Source of the DNA: Ga0077560 sp046330435
Lineage (GTDB): Bacteria; Actinomycetota; Thermoleophilia; Miltoncostaeales; Miltoncostaeaceae
Reading direction: 5' to 3'
Length of the DNA: 64,000 nucleotides
NCBI GenBank assembly: GCA_046330435.1
Contig: JAXLST010000021.1
Span: forward strand, 1 to 64,000
Translations under genes and position numbers: made by a program
Part shown: positions 48,210-56,621 of the stretch, piece by piece
Position numbering within the stretch: the stretch's first letter is position 1
How the letters are laid out: each line of letters opens with the position of its first letter
The notes under the pieces: model-generated
The model's database searches: none
Seen by the model: only the letters and a program-made list of their open reading frames with translations
What the model was told of the DNA's origin: nothing

Positions 48210-50519
48210 GTGACGACCCATGAGACCGCCGCGCTGCTGCTGGCGGGCGCCGCCGTGGCGGCGTGCGGCGTCCTCGCGCTCGCGGTGCGGCGGCGCGCGG
48301 TGCCCGGCGGCCCGGGGCTCGCGGTGGCGGCCGCATCGCTGGCGGTGTGGATGTCCGCCATCGCGGTGCAGACGCTCGCGACCGAAGCCTCGGTGAAGCG
48401 CGCGACGGTGACGGTGGTGTTCACCGCGATCTGCGTGATGACCCTGGGCTTCTGGTGGTCGGCGTCGGAGGCCGCGGGCCGGGCGCGGATGAGCTCCCGG
48501 GAGTGGCTGCTGCTGGCGGCGCCGGTCCCGGTGACGGTGCTGCTGAGCGCGACGGGCTGGGGCGGCCTGATGTTCCAGTCGCTGATCATCCCGGACGGCC
48601 AGGGCCCCGTCGACAACGTCCCGGGCCCCTGGTACGTCGTGCACGTCCTGTGGGCGTACGCGCTCATCCTCGCGTCGCTGGTGGTGTTCACGCGGGCGGC
48701 GTGGCGGGCGCCGCGCCGGTACCGGCCGCAGGCGGTGCTGGTGATCGCCCTCATCATCACGCCGCTGACGGTGAACGTGGTGTCGGTCCTGGAGATCGCC
48801 GATCCCGGCGGGTACGACGCCACGCCGTTCTCCCTGCTGGTGTCGGTGTTCGGGTTCATGTGGGGCATCAAGCGCATGAACTTCATCGACGCGCAGATCG
48901 GGCTGCTGCCCGTCGCGCGGGACCTCGTGGTGGAGGCGATGCGCGACGGCGTGGTGGTCGTGGACGGCCGGGAGCGCGTGCTGGACCTCAACCCGGCGGC
49001 GGCGGCCCTGCTGGGCGCCGGCGGGCAGCGCGTGGTGGGCCGTGACGCGGCGTCGCTGATCTCCGGCTGGAGCCGGTCGGCGATCAACCGCGGGTCGTGG
49101 GAGTTCGAGGCGGAGACCGGCGCTGGGCCCCGGACGTTCGAGGTCACGGTGAACGCCATGCAGCGGGACGACCCGCGCACGCCGAGCGTGGTGATGCTGC
49201 GCGACGTCACCGAGCGGCGGCTCGCGGAGAGCGCGCTGGCCGAGAGCGCGCGCCTGCACCTCCACCAGTCCCGGCACGACGCCCTCACGGGCCTGGCGAA
49301 CCGGACGCTGCTGTTCGAGCGGCTGCGGGAGGCCCTCGCCACGCCGTCCGACCGCGGGCCGGCGCTGCTGATCCTGGACCTGGACGGCTTCAAGGACCTC
49401 AACGACACGTTCGGCCACCGGGCGGGCGACGAGGCGCTGCGGGAGCTGGGCGCCCGGCTGTCGCAGGCGGCCGGCGAGGACGCCGTCGTGGCACGGCTCG
49501 CCGGCGACGAGTTCGCGGTGCTCTTCCCCGGCACCTGCGGCGACGACGCGGTGGAGGCGGCGTTCCGGCTCCTGGACGCGGTGCAGGTGGCGGTGGAGAT
49601 CGAGGGCACCGACATCGCGCTGAGCGGGAGCATCGGGGTCGCCGTCGCACCGGACCACGGCCAGGCGGCCGACGACCTGGTGCACGCCGCGGACGTGGCG
49701 ATGTACCACGCCAAGCGCAACAACACGGGCGTCGCCGTGTACGCGTCCGCGGCGGACGTGCGGCGGCCCGACCGGCTGCTGCTGCGGGAGGAGCTGCGCC
49801 GCGCGATCGCCGCCGGCGAGCTGGAGGTCCACTACCAGCCGCAGTGCACGTCCGACGGCCGCCTGGTGGGCGCCGAGGCGCTGGTGCGGTGGCGGCACCC
49901 GGAGCGCGGGCTGCTGCTGCCCCGCGACTTCCTGGGGCTCGCCGAGGAGAGCGACCTCATCTGCGAGCTCACCGACGCGGTGCTGGCGGTGGCGCTGCGC
50001 GACGCCGCCCGGTGGGACGCCACCGGGACGGGCCTGCGGGTGGCGGTGAACATCTCGACGCGGGACCTGCGGGACCCGCGCCTGGAGGACCGCGTGCACC
50101 GGGCGCTGGCGGCCGGCGGCGTGTCGGCCACGGCCCTCACCCTGGAGGTCACCGAGAACGGCCTGGCGTCCGCACGTGACGCGGTGCCGCACCTGGAGGC
50201 GCTGCGCGCCGACGGCGTGCGGGTCTCCCTGGACGACTTCGGGACGGGCTTCGCGCCCCTTGCGACGCTGCGCGAGATGCCGGTGGACGAGCTCAAGATC
50301 GACCGGACATTCGTGCGCGGCATGGCCGAGGGCGCCCGGGATGCGGCGCTGGTGGGCGGGCTCATCCGGCTGGGCCACGACCTGGGGCTCACGGTGGTGG
50401 CGGAGGGCGTCGAGACCCGGGACGGCGCGGACCGCCTCTCGGAGCTGTCCTGCGACGTCCTGCAGGGATACCTGGTGGGCAGGCCCCGCCCGGCGGCCGA
50501 CGCCGCCGCCCTGCGCTGA
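48210..50519 (+). CDS. Seven-TM/PAS/GGDEF/EAL cyclic-di-GMP protein
   Basis: This 769-residue protein has about seven N-terminal membrane segments (residues 8-225, histidine-kinase 7TM-like) and a PAS domain (about 240-345; AMRDGVVVVDGRERVLDLNPAAAALLG). A GGDEF domain with the variant LAGDEF follows (about 430), then a complete EAL domain: VHYQPQ, AEALVRWRHP, LEVTENG, SLDDFGTG, LKIDRTF, VVAEGVET. The EAL residues for c-di-GMP hydrolysis are intact. AGDEF variants can still be cyclases or act as GTP sensors. The GTG at 48210 is the only sensible start next to the first TM, though it lacks a clear ribosome binding site. It follows the inverted-repeat region. Confidence 0.9.
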   Translation: MTTHETAALLLAGAAVAACGVLALAVRRRAVPGGPGLAVAAASLAVWMSAIAVQTLATEASVKRATVTVVFTAICVMTLGFWWSASEAAGRARMSSREWLLLAAPVPVTVLLSATGWGGLMFQSLIIPDGQGPVDNVPGPWYVVHVLWAYALILASLVVFTRAAWRAPRRYRPQAVLVIALIITPLTVNVVSVLEIADPGGYDATPFSLLVSVFGFMWGIKRMNFIDAQIGLLPVARDLVVEAMRDGVVVVDGRERVLDLNPAAAALLGAGGQRVVGRDAASLISGWSRSAINRGSWEFEAETGAGPRTFEVTVNAMQRDDPRTPSVVMLRDVTERRLAESALAESARLHLHQSRHDALTGLANRTLLFERLREALATPSDRGPALLILDLDGFKDLNDTFGHRAGDEALRELGARLSQAAGEDAVVARLAGDEFAVLFPGTCGDDAVEAAFRLLDAVQVAVEIEGTDIALSGSIGVAVAPDHGQAADDLVHAADVAMYHAKRNNTGVAVYASAADVRRPDRLLLREELRRAIAAGELEVHYQPQCTSDGRLVGAEALVRWRHPERGLLLPRDFLGLAEESDLICELTDAVLAVALRDAARWDATGTGLRVAVNISTRDLRDPRLEDRVHRALAAGGVSATALTLEVTENGLASARDAVPHLEALRADGVRVSLDDFGTGFAPLATLREMPVDELKIDRTFVRGMAEGARDAALVGGLIRLGHDLGLTVVAEGVETRDGADRLSELSCDVLQGYLVGRPRPAADAAALR

Positions 50520-50537
50520 CCCGGGGCCTCCCCCGGC

Positions 50538-52418
50538 TCAGACGCGGCGGACGCTGACCGCCAGGCGCACGCCGGGCCGCAGCGGCACGCCGCCGATGCG
50601 GGCCGGGAGCGTCACGCGGTTCACGCCGCGGCGGCCGCGCACCGTGACCGCCCAGGCGCCGCGCCGCCCGCGCAGGGCGACGCGCACGCGCACCTGCCGG
50701 GCGGCCGACAGCCGGAAGCTCACCGCCACCCGGCAGCCGGACGCGGCCTCCCCCGTGCACACCGCCCGCACGCCGCCCACGCGCAGGGCCCGCACGGAGC
50801 TCGTCGTGACGGGCACCTCCACGGCGAGCTCCGGCGGCGCCGCCACGGTGACGGTGCGCCGGACCTCCGATGCGTTGCCGAGGGCGTCCGACTGGGTGAC
50901 GGTCACGGTGTAGTCGCCGGGCGCCGCCCACGTGTGGACGACCCCCTCCCCCTCCGCCGCCGGCGTCCCGTCGCCGAAGTCCCACCGCGGGCCGCCCGCC
51001 AGCGCCGACCAGGTGTCGACCGGGGCGGCGGACATGTTCACCGGGCCGCCGGCGACCGCGGACGCGGGAACGGCGACCGACCCGAGCGCCGGGCCGGCGA
51101 CGTCGAGGGCGGTCACCTGCACCACGGCGGACGGCTCGGCGCCGGTGAAGCGCGTGCCCACCGCAAGGACGTCCCCCGAGGCGTCCGCGGACAGCGATCC
51201 GAGGCTCATGGCGGGACCGGGCGGGTCGGAGGCCGTCCACGTGCCGGCGAGGTCGCGGCGCGCGGCGCGGACCGCGCAGGATCCGCCGTCCGGGCAGCCG
51301 TCCCACGCCAGCTGCAGGCCGCCGGGGACGGCGGCGAGCCGCGGGCCGATGGCGAGCTCCGCCGCGGGGCCCAGCGTCTCGGGTGCGCTCCAGCCGGACG
51401 GTCCCGTGAGGCGCACCTCCACGCGGGCGGTCGCGGGACCCACGCCCACGGCGGACGCGAGGGCCACGCGGCCGTCGCCGGTCACCGCGAGCGCGGGCGC
51501 GCCGGCGGTCGCGTCGGGATCGGTGAGGGTGTCCGGCTTGGCCCAGGACCCGTCGGCCCGGCGGGCGACGGCCTCAGCCACCTTGCCGGTGCCGGCCTCG
51601 CGGTCCCACGCGACCCAGGCGGAGCCGTCCGGCAGGGCCGCCGCGGCGGGCACCGGTGGCGAGACCGTGGTCTGGGACACGTCGCGCGGCGCGCTCCACC
51701 CGGCGCCGTCGAGCGCCGCAGCCTGCACGCGCCACAGGTCCCCGGGCCCCCCGCGCCACGACCAGGCGGCCACCGCGCCGTCGTCGCGCACCGCCAGCAC
51801 CGGTAGCGCCGCCTCGGTGGACCCGGGGGCCGACAGCGTCACCGGCGCGGACCAGCCGCCCCCCGCCGGGCGCGTGACGGCCTCGACCGTCATGCCCGTC
51901 TGGCCGTCGCGCACCCACGCCGCCACGGCGTCGCCCTGGGCGTCCACCGCCACGGCCGGCGCGTCGTACCGCCGGGCGGCGCGCGAGATCACCTGCGGCG
52001 GCCCCCACTCCCCGCCGGGCGGCCGGACCGCGGCCTCCATGACGTAGCCGCCGCCGTCGCGGTACCGCCACACCGCCACCGCCGTGCCCGACGCCCCCAC
52101 CGCGACGCGCGGGTCGAAGGCCGACGGCGCGGGGAGCTCGGAGGTGGCGGCGCCGGCCGCGGAGATGGGCCGCGGCACCGACCACTCCCCGCCGGGTGCG
52201 CGGGTGGCGGCCATGATGCGCGGCTGGTCGATGCTCGAGAACTGCTGCCACACGACCGTCGCGGCACCCGACGCGTCGACGGCGCCGGAGGCGGTGACCG
52301 CGTCGCCGGCGTCCGGCGACAGGGTGCGCGGGGCGATCCACCCCGGTGCGGCGGCCGCCGGGACGGCGGCCGAGGCCAGGGCGAGCGCGGTGAGCAGAAC
52401 GGGCGGCCGGCGGCGCAT
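50538..52418 (-). CDS. Secreted repeat protein with PKD domain
   Basis: This 626-residue exported protein has a signal peptide (residues 1-24) and roughly eight repeats of about 50 residues (25-400; blocks such as GEWSVPRPIS, VAVGASGTAVAVWRYRDG and GWSAPRDVS) that suggest a beta-propeller. A PKD domain (about 455-530; WDFGDGTPAAEGEGVVHTW, GDYTVTVT) and a C-terminal beta-rich domain follow, with two cysteines (VCTGEAASGCRV). The ATG is preceded by AAGGAGGA and a TACGCT -10 (52455-52450). It is similar in style to the partial protein at 1-1140. Role unknown; a surface or sugar-binding function is plausible for PKD/propeller proteins. Confidence 0.85.
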   Translation of the reverse strand: MRRRPPVLLTALALASAAVPAAAAPGWIAPRTLSPDAGDAVTASGAVDASGAATVVWQQFSSIDQPRIMAATRAPGGEWSVPRPISAAGAATSELPAPSAFDPRVAVGASGTAVAVWRYRDGGGYVMEAAVRPPGGEWGPPQVISRAARRYDAPAVAVDAQGDAVAAWVRDGQTGMTVEAVTRPAGGGWSAPVTLSAPGSTEAALPVLAVRDDGAVAAWSWRGGPGDLWRVQAAALDGAGWSAPRDVSQTTVSPPVPAAAALPDGSAWVAWDREAGTGKVAEAVARRADGSWAKPDTLTDPDATAGAPALAVTGDGRVALASAVGVGPATARVEVRLTGPSGWSAPETLGPAAELAIGPRLAAVPGGLQLAWDGCPDGGSCAVRAARRDLAGTWTASDPPGPAMSLGSLSADASGDVLAVGTRFTGAEPSAVVQVTALDVAGPALGSVAVPASAVAGGPVNMSAAPVDTWSALAGGPRWDFGDGTPAAEGEGVVHTWAAPGDYTVTVTQSDALGNASEVRRTVTVAAPPELAVEVPVTTSSVRALRVGGVRAVCTGEAASGCRVAVSFRLSAARQVRVRVALRGRRGAWAVTVRGRRGVNRVTLPARIGGVPLRPGVRLAVSVRRV

Positions 52419-52449
52419 CGGGAGGGTCCTCCTTGCGGGAGCAGCCGGA

Positions 52450-52455
52450 GCGTAT
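52450..52455 (-). promoter_or_regulatory. Predicted -10 element of the PKD protein gene
   Basis: On the minus strand this is TACGCT, about 31 nt before the ATG, with AAGGAGGA in between. Confidence 0.45.
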
Positions 52456-52485
52456 TCCCCGCGCGCGGCCGCGCGAAATGCCGGC

Positions 52486-52884
52486 TCAGCCGGCGGCGGC
52501 GAACTGCGCCCGCGTGGCTGGCCGGGAGAGCCACAGCAGGCCCGCGACCGGCAGCACCAGCGGGATGAAGCCGTACCCCACGCCGAAGTCGGACCACACC
52601 GTGGGCTCCGGGAACCAGTCGTCCTCCACCAGGCTCAGCAGGCCCACCAGCACCACGCCGGCGAACTCGACGGCCAGCAGCACCACCGCCGTGCGCCAGG
52701 ACCGTCCCGACGGCCGGCGGAAGCACAGCGCGGCGAGGAGGTAGATCACCGCCGCCACGGCGCTGAGCGTGAACGCCAGGGGCGCGTCCCCGAACTTCGT
52801 GGCGATCTGGAACAGCGACCGGGCGCCGGCGGCGATCGCGAACACCATGTAGACCACGGCCAGGAGCCGTCCCGGGCCGGTCAC
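52486..52884 (-). CDS. Four-TM membrane protein
   Basis: This 132-residue protein has four hydrophobic segments (about residues 5-22, 36-54, 65-84, 101-119), with FRRPSGRSWR and DDWFPEPTVWSDFGVGYGF as loops. No family recognised. Its GTG overlaps the stop of the upstream membrane-protein gene (GTGA), so the two are co-translated and may form a complex. Confidence 0.8.
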   Translation of the reverse strand: MTGPGRLLAVVYMVFAIAAGARSLFQIATKFGDAPLAFTLSAVAAVIYLLAALCFRRPSGRSWRTAVVLLAVEFAGVVLVGLLSLVEDDWFPEPTVWSDFGVGYGFIPLVLPVAGLLWLSRPATRAQFAAAG

Positions 52885-53234
52885 CACAGCCCCAGCAGCC
52901 GGATCACGGCGACGCCGACGGCCAGCGCGACGGCGCCGATGGTGGCGCTGTCCCAGCGCGTGGCCCGCCCGTCCTGGGTGAGCCGCAGCACGAAGGGCAG
53001 CAGCACGACGGAGGTGAGCAGGTAGCCCATGAACTCCCCCATGGAGTCCGGGCGGTGCCCGGCGGCGATGGCGATGAGCGCGGCGATCCCGTGCAGCAGC
53101 ACCTCCGCCTCGCCCAGCAGCACCCCGATCACGTAGGCGCGGTCCGGGGGGCGTCCAACGATGGCGAGCCCGAACCCCCACACCGCGAGCGCGAACAGGA
53201 AGACGGCGACCGTGAGGGTGAGCGGCGTGAGCAC
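52881..53234 (-). CDS. Four-TM membrane protein
   Basis: This 117-residue protein has four hydrophobic segments (about 3-25, 35-57, 69-84, 95-113) and a polar loop GHRPDSMGEFMGY. No named family recognised. The GTG at 53234 is 9 nt after a minus-strand TAGGGT and is probably leaderless. It heads a two-gene unit with the next small membrane protein. Confidence 0.8.
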   Translation of the reverse strand: MLTPLTLTVAVFLFALAVWGFGLAIVGRPPDRAYVIGVLLGEAEVLLHGIAALIAIAAGHRPDSMGEFMGYLLTSVVLLPFVLRLTQDGRATRWDSATIGAVALAVGVAVIRLLGLW

Positions 53235-53243
53235 CGGGGCGGG

Positions 53244-53249
53244 ACCCTA
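53244..53249 (-). promoter_or_regulatory. Predicted -10 element of the membrane-protein pair (leaderless)
   Basis: On the minus strand this reads TAGGGT, 9 nt from the GTG. Confidence 0.5.
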
Positions 53250-53282
53250 CCGCGTGGCGGCGCGGATCGGCCGGGAAACGCC

Positions 53283-53353
53283 GACGGGCGGCGCATCCGC
53301 GCCGCCCGTCGTGAAGGTTCCGACCGACGTGCCGTGCCCTTGCCCGTCGGTCG
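53283..53353. other. Two strong hairpins in a divergent intergenic region
   Basis: GACGGGCGGCGC/GCGCCGCCCGTC forms a perfect 12-bp stem with a 4-nt loop (53283-53310). CGACCGACG/CGTCGGTCG forms a perfect 9-bp stem with a 15-nt loop (53321-53353). They lie in the 304-bp gap between divergent genes, where no convergent terminator is needed. The rest of the gap (53354-53538) shows nothing I can name beyond a possible start region. The pair could be a structured leader of the downstream gene, a small RNA or a regulatory site. Confidence 0.4.
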
Positions 53354-53538
53354 GGCTCGTCAGGCGGGGGGCAATCGGCCGCGTTGCCACGTACGGTTGC
53401 CGCGCCGTGTCCGGGAGCACACTCCCAGACGGTAACGAGCGGGGACAGCATCTCCGCCGAGACACCATTTCGCATGAACCAATGGTTAGCGATCGGCCAA
53501 GTCAGCCAGTGAAATCTGACACAACTTCCGGAAACGCC

Positions 53539-54501
53539 GTGGTGACCCGCGATCCGGCCGTCGCCGCGGCCGCCCTGCGGGCCGGCCGGCTGGTCGCGTT
53601 CCCCACCGAGACGGTCTACGGGCTGGGGGCGTCGCTGGTCCATCCGGAGGCCGTCGCGCGCATCTTCACGGCCAAGGGCCGGCCCCCCGGCCACCCCCTC
53701 ATCGTGCACGGGGCCGACGCCGCGATCCTCGACCGGTACGGGCGGGACGTGCCGGACGCCGCATGGACCCTCGCCGAGCGCCTGTGGCCCGGGCCGCTGA
53801 CGCTCGTCGTCAACCGGTCGGCCGACGTGCCGGACGTGGTGACCGGCGGGCGCGGCACCGTGGGTCTGCGCGTGCCGGCCCAGCCGCTGGCCCTGGAGAT
53901 GCTGCGCCTGGTGGGCGCCGGCGTCGCCGCCCCCAGCGCCAACCCGTTCGGCCGCACCTCCCCCACCACCGCGGCGCACGTGGCCGCCGACCTCGGGGAC
54001 CGGGTGGACGTGATCCTGGACGGCGGCCCCTGCGGCGTGGGCCTGGAGTCGACGATCCTCGACCTCACCGCGGAGCCCCCGACGGTCCTGCGCAGCGGCG
54101 GCCTGCCCGCCGAGACTCTGGACGAGGTGCTGGGGCTTGCCGTGGAGCGCGTCGCCACCGGGCCGGCCCGGGCCCCCGGCATGCTGGCGGCCCACTACGC
54201 CCCCACCGCCCGGGTGATCGTGGCCGGGGACCCCGGCCCGGTCGTGGCGCGGGAACTCGCCGCGGGGCGGCGCGTGGCCGTGATGGCGCCCGCGCCCGGC
54301 GCGGGCGTCCCCGCGGACGCGGTGGCGCTGGTGCCGCCGGACCCCGGCACCGAGGGCTACGCGCGGTCCCTCTACGACCTCCTGCGCCGCGCCGACGCGC
54401 TCGGCGTGCAGGTGGTGGTCGCCGTGCCGCCCCCGGCGGGCGGGCTGGGCGACGCCATCCGCGACCGCCTGCGGCGGGCCGCGGCGGATCAGGCCGGGTA
54501 G
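53539..54501 (+). CDS. L-threonylcarbamoyladenylate synthase (Sua5 type)
   Basis: This enzyme makes threonylcarbamoyl-AMP for the t6A37 modification of tRNA. The 320-residue protein has the YrdC fold (residues 10-200; LVAFPTETVYGLGASLVHPEAVARIFTAKGRPPGHPL, GLRVPAQPLALEML, APSANPFGRTSPTTAAHV, LESTILDLT, LRSGG) plus the C-terminal Sua5 domain (about 205-315; PGMLAAHYAPTARV, YARSLYDLLRRAD). I chose the GTG at 53539, close to the family N-terminus; GTG 53509 and ATG 53482 are in-frame alternatives. Its end overlaps the convergent WYL regulator by 13 bp. Confidence 0.93.
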   Translation: MVTRDPAVAAAALRAGRLVAFPTETVYGLGASLVHPEAVARIFTAKGRPPGHPLIVHGADAAILDRYGRDVPDAAWTLAERLWPGPLTLVVNRSADVPDVVTGGRGTVGLRVPAQPLALEMLRLVGAGVAAPSANPFGRTSPTTAAHVAADLGDRVDVILDGGPCGVGLESTILDLTAEPPTVLRSGGLPAETLDEVLGLAVERVATGPARAPGMLAAHYAPTARVIVAGDPGPVVARELAAGRRVAVMAPAPGAGVPADAVALVPPDPGTEGYARSLYDLLRRADALGVQVVVAVPPPAGGLGDAIRDRLRRAAADQAG

Positions 54502-55163
54502 CCGCCCCCGCCGGCGGGGCCCGGACGTCGGTCCGCACCCAGCGGTTCCGCGTCGCGGATGCGGTCCAGCCGGAACTGTCGCGGCTCGCCCAGACCGAGG
54601 TCCCGGGCGTTGAGGAGCGTGACGGTGCGCTCGAGGAGAAGCGCCTCGATGCGGATGTCACGGACCGTCGTCGCCCGCGAACCGGCGTAGGTGATCCGCA
54701 GCGGGGCCCCGTGGACCCAGGCGTGCTCGACCGCCGCCCGGACGTGGGCGGGAGCCTGCGCCGCGGGGACGCCGATCCACGCCAGTCTGTCCGCGAGCCG
54801 CCCCACCTCGGCCTGGCGCGCTCTCGGCAGGGCGCCCTCGACCTTGTCCGTCGCCGAGCGGATGGTCTCAACGAACGGGAGCAGGCGGCTTCGCTCCAGC
54901 CAGCGCCCGGCGGCGACGAGGACGGCGGCCTCGTGCGGGGTGAAGTTGACGGGCGGCAGGGTGTACGCGTTGTCGAGCGCCAGCCCGCCCCCGCGGCCGC
55001 GCTCCCCGACCACCGGCACCGCGGCCGCCCGGAGCGCGTCGAGGTCCCGGTGGATGGTCCGCACCGACACCTCGAACCGCTCCGCCAGCTGCTCCGCCGT
55101 GATGCCCGTCCGGCGGGCACGAAGGAGCTCGGTCAGCGCGAACAGGCGGTCGGTCCTCCGCAT
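54489..55163 (-). CDS. WYL-type helix-turn-helix transcriptional regulator
   Basis: This 224-residue protein has an N-terminal winged HTH (RTDRLFALTELLRARRTGITAEQLAERFEVSVRTIHRDLDALR, residues 2-45). A WYL-like ligand domain (about 125-205; VEHAWVHGAPLRITYAGSRA, RIEALLLERTVTLLNARDLG) follows. The DeoR/YafY-type HTH is clear. The C-terminal WCX part is short. The ATG at 55163 is chosen because the family N-terminus starts there. It is divergent from a RidA-family gene with 82 bp between, so it probably controls that gene. Confidence 0.9.
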   Translation of the reverse strand: MRRTDRLFALTELLRARRTGITAEQLAERFEVSVRTIHRDLDALRAAAVPVVGERGRGGGLALDNAYTLPPVNFTPHEAAVLVAAGRWLERSRLLPFVETIRSATDKVEGALPRARQAEVGRLADRLAWIGVPAAQAPAHVRAAVEHAWVHGAPLRITYAGSRATTVRDIRIEALLLERTVTLLNARDLGLGEPRQFRLDRIRDAEPLGADRRPGPAGGGGYPA

Positions 55164-55245
55164 GCGGCGGAGGATCGCACAAAACATGACATACAGCTGA
55201 CAGACGACCGTGGCAGGGTCCTCCGAAACAGCGGAAGGAGCCCTC

Positions 55246-55647
55246 ATGAGCCACTCGGTCGTCAACCCCGCCGGCCTCCACGATCCCGCCCCGTGGGGCT
55301 ACGCCCACACCGCCCGCGTCCCGGCCGGGTGCGAGCTGGTGTACGTGGCGGGGCAGTACGCGTCCTCGGAGGACGGCAGCGTGGTGTCCCCGGTGTTCGC
55401 CGAACAGGTCGCGCGCACCCTCGACAACCTCGCGCTCGCCCTCGCGGCCCACGATCTCTCGCTCGCGGACGTCGTGCGGTTGCGGACGTACGTCGTGGAC
55501 CTGGACCTCGAACGCCTGCGTGCCCTCACGCAGGCGGTGATGGACAGGTGGGGCCGGCGGCCCCCGGTCAACACCGTGATCGGGGTGGCCGCCCTGGCGA
55601 CCCCCGACATGTCGTTCGAGGTCGAGGCCGTGGCCGCCAGGCCGTGA
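55246..55647 (+). CDS. RidA-family protein
   Basis: This 133-residue protein belongs to the RidA/YjgF family of small trimeric imine/enamine deaminases that clear reactive products of PLP enzymes. It has YAHTARVPAGCELVYVAGQYAS, EQVARTLDNLALALAAHDLSLADVVRLRTYVVDLD and PPVNTVIGVAALATPDMSFEVEAVA. The active-site Arg of classical RidA (IEI.xxA-R region) is replaced, placing it among divergent members. AAGGAG lies 7 nt before the ATG. It is divergent from the WYL regulator. Confidence 0.9.
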   Translation: MSHSVVNPAGLHDPAPWGYAHTARVPAGCELVYVAGQYASSEDGSVVSPVFAEQVARTLDNLALALAAHDLSLADVVRLRTYVVDLDLERLRALTQAVMDRWGRRPPVNTVIGVAALATPDMSFEVEAVAARP

Positions 55648-55690
55648 TGCGGCGCGGCCGGGCATCCGTCGCCCCGTACGGGGCGGCGGA

Positions 55691-56014
55691 TCAGGCCGGG
55701 TAGGTGCCGGCGAGCAGCCGGGCGACGCGCTCGGCGGCGTCCGGGGCGTCGGCGGCGCGCACCGCGGCGCGCAGGCGGGCGGCGACCGCCCCGTCCACCG
55801 ACGTCGGCGCGCATGCCGCCAGCGCCCGGGCGACCGCCCGGTAGGCCTCCGCCCTGCCCGGCTCACCGCCCTGCTCGGAGCGGCGGGACAGCGCCATGGC
55901 GGCGCCGGTGCCCCGGTCGAGCAGGTCGCGGCGGTCGGCCGCGGCGCGGCTGCGCGGCAGCGCGTCGAGGGCGAACAGCAGGCTGGCGCGGACGTCTCCC
56001 AACGCACCGTGCAT
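55691..56014 (-). CDS. Small hypothetical protein
   Basis: This 107-residue Ala/Arg-rich helical protein (ASLLFALDALPRSRAAADRRDLLDRG, EAYRAVARALAA, RVARLLAGTYPA) has no recognised family or export signal. The ATG at 56014 has no strong ribosome binding site. The frame is uninterrupted between the RidA gene and the cupredoxin cluster. It could be spurious in such G+C-rich DNA. Confidence 0.45.
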   Translation of the reverse strand: MHGALGDVRASLLFALDALPRSRAAADRRDLLDRGTGAAMALSRRSEQGGEPGRAEAYRAVARALAACAPTSVDGAVAARLRAAVRAADAPDAAERVARLLAGTYPA

Positions 56015-56246
56015 CGGCACGCGGCGGCCCGCACTGGAGCACCGGAGCGGTCCTTGCGTCCGCAAGGGCTCTTTACGGAACGCACACGGGACCCGAACGG
56101 AGGCCCCGCATGAACCCGGGTTAGGGTCTCAAGCGTCCGGTCCGTCCGGACGATGAAGCGGGACACGCACAGTCGTCCCGTCCCGGTGCCGAGGTGCCCG
56201 TTCGGCCCGGACAACGCCAGCCCCAGCTGGAGGTGCCCCCCTGCTC

Positions 56247-56621
56247 GTGCCCGCCCCGGCAGCGCCCCCGCCCATCGTGGCCCACGCCCCGGCCCCGAAG
56301 GCGGCCAAAGCGGCGCCAGTGCCCGCCCGGATGCTCGTCCATGCCAGCGAGTACCGCCTCAACCCCAGCCGCCGCGTGGTCCCGGCCGGGGTGCTCATCA
56401 TCCAGGTCAAGAACATCGGCCAGGACGACCACGACCTCGCCGTCCGCGCGGCGAACGGCCACATCCTCAGGGTCACCCGGACGCTGCACTCCGGCGACCT
56501 CGGGACGCTGCGGCTCAAGCTCAAGGCCGGCCGCTACTGGCTGGTGTGCACCATCCCCGGCCACGAGGAGCACGGGATGGTCCGGTCGTTCACCGTCAAG
56601 AACCCCGCCAGGAGGCGCTGA
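56247..56621 (+). CDS. Cupredoxin-like copper protein, start uncertain
   Basis: This 124-residue protein has a plastocyanin-like beta-barrel (residues 30-118): LVHASEYRLNPSRRVVPAGVLIIQVKNIGQDDHDLAV, RYWLVCTIPGHEEHGMV. The type 1 copper ligands are visible: His in DDHDL, Cys in VCTIPGH, its His, and the later Met. Cupredoxins act outside the membrane, but no signal peptide is seen in frame upstream (a stop lies at 56154). GGAGGTG at 56229-56235 would fit a CTG at 56241 (6 nt) better than the GTG at 56247. It leads a cluster with DUF1800 and DUF1501 genes; the next gene starts within its stop (TGATG). Confidence 0.82.
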   Translation: MPAPAAPPPIVAHAPAPKAAKAAPVPARMLVHASEYRLNPSRRVVPAGVLIIQVKNIGQDDHDLAVRAANGHILRVTRTLHSGDLGTLRLKLKAGRYWLVCTIPGHEEHGMVRSFTVKNPARRR

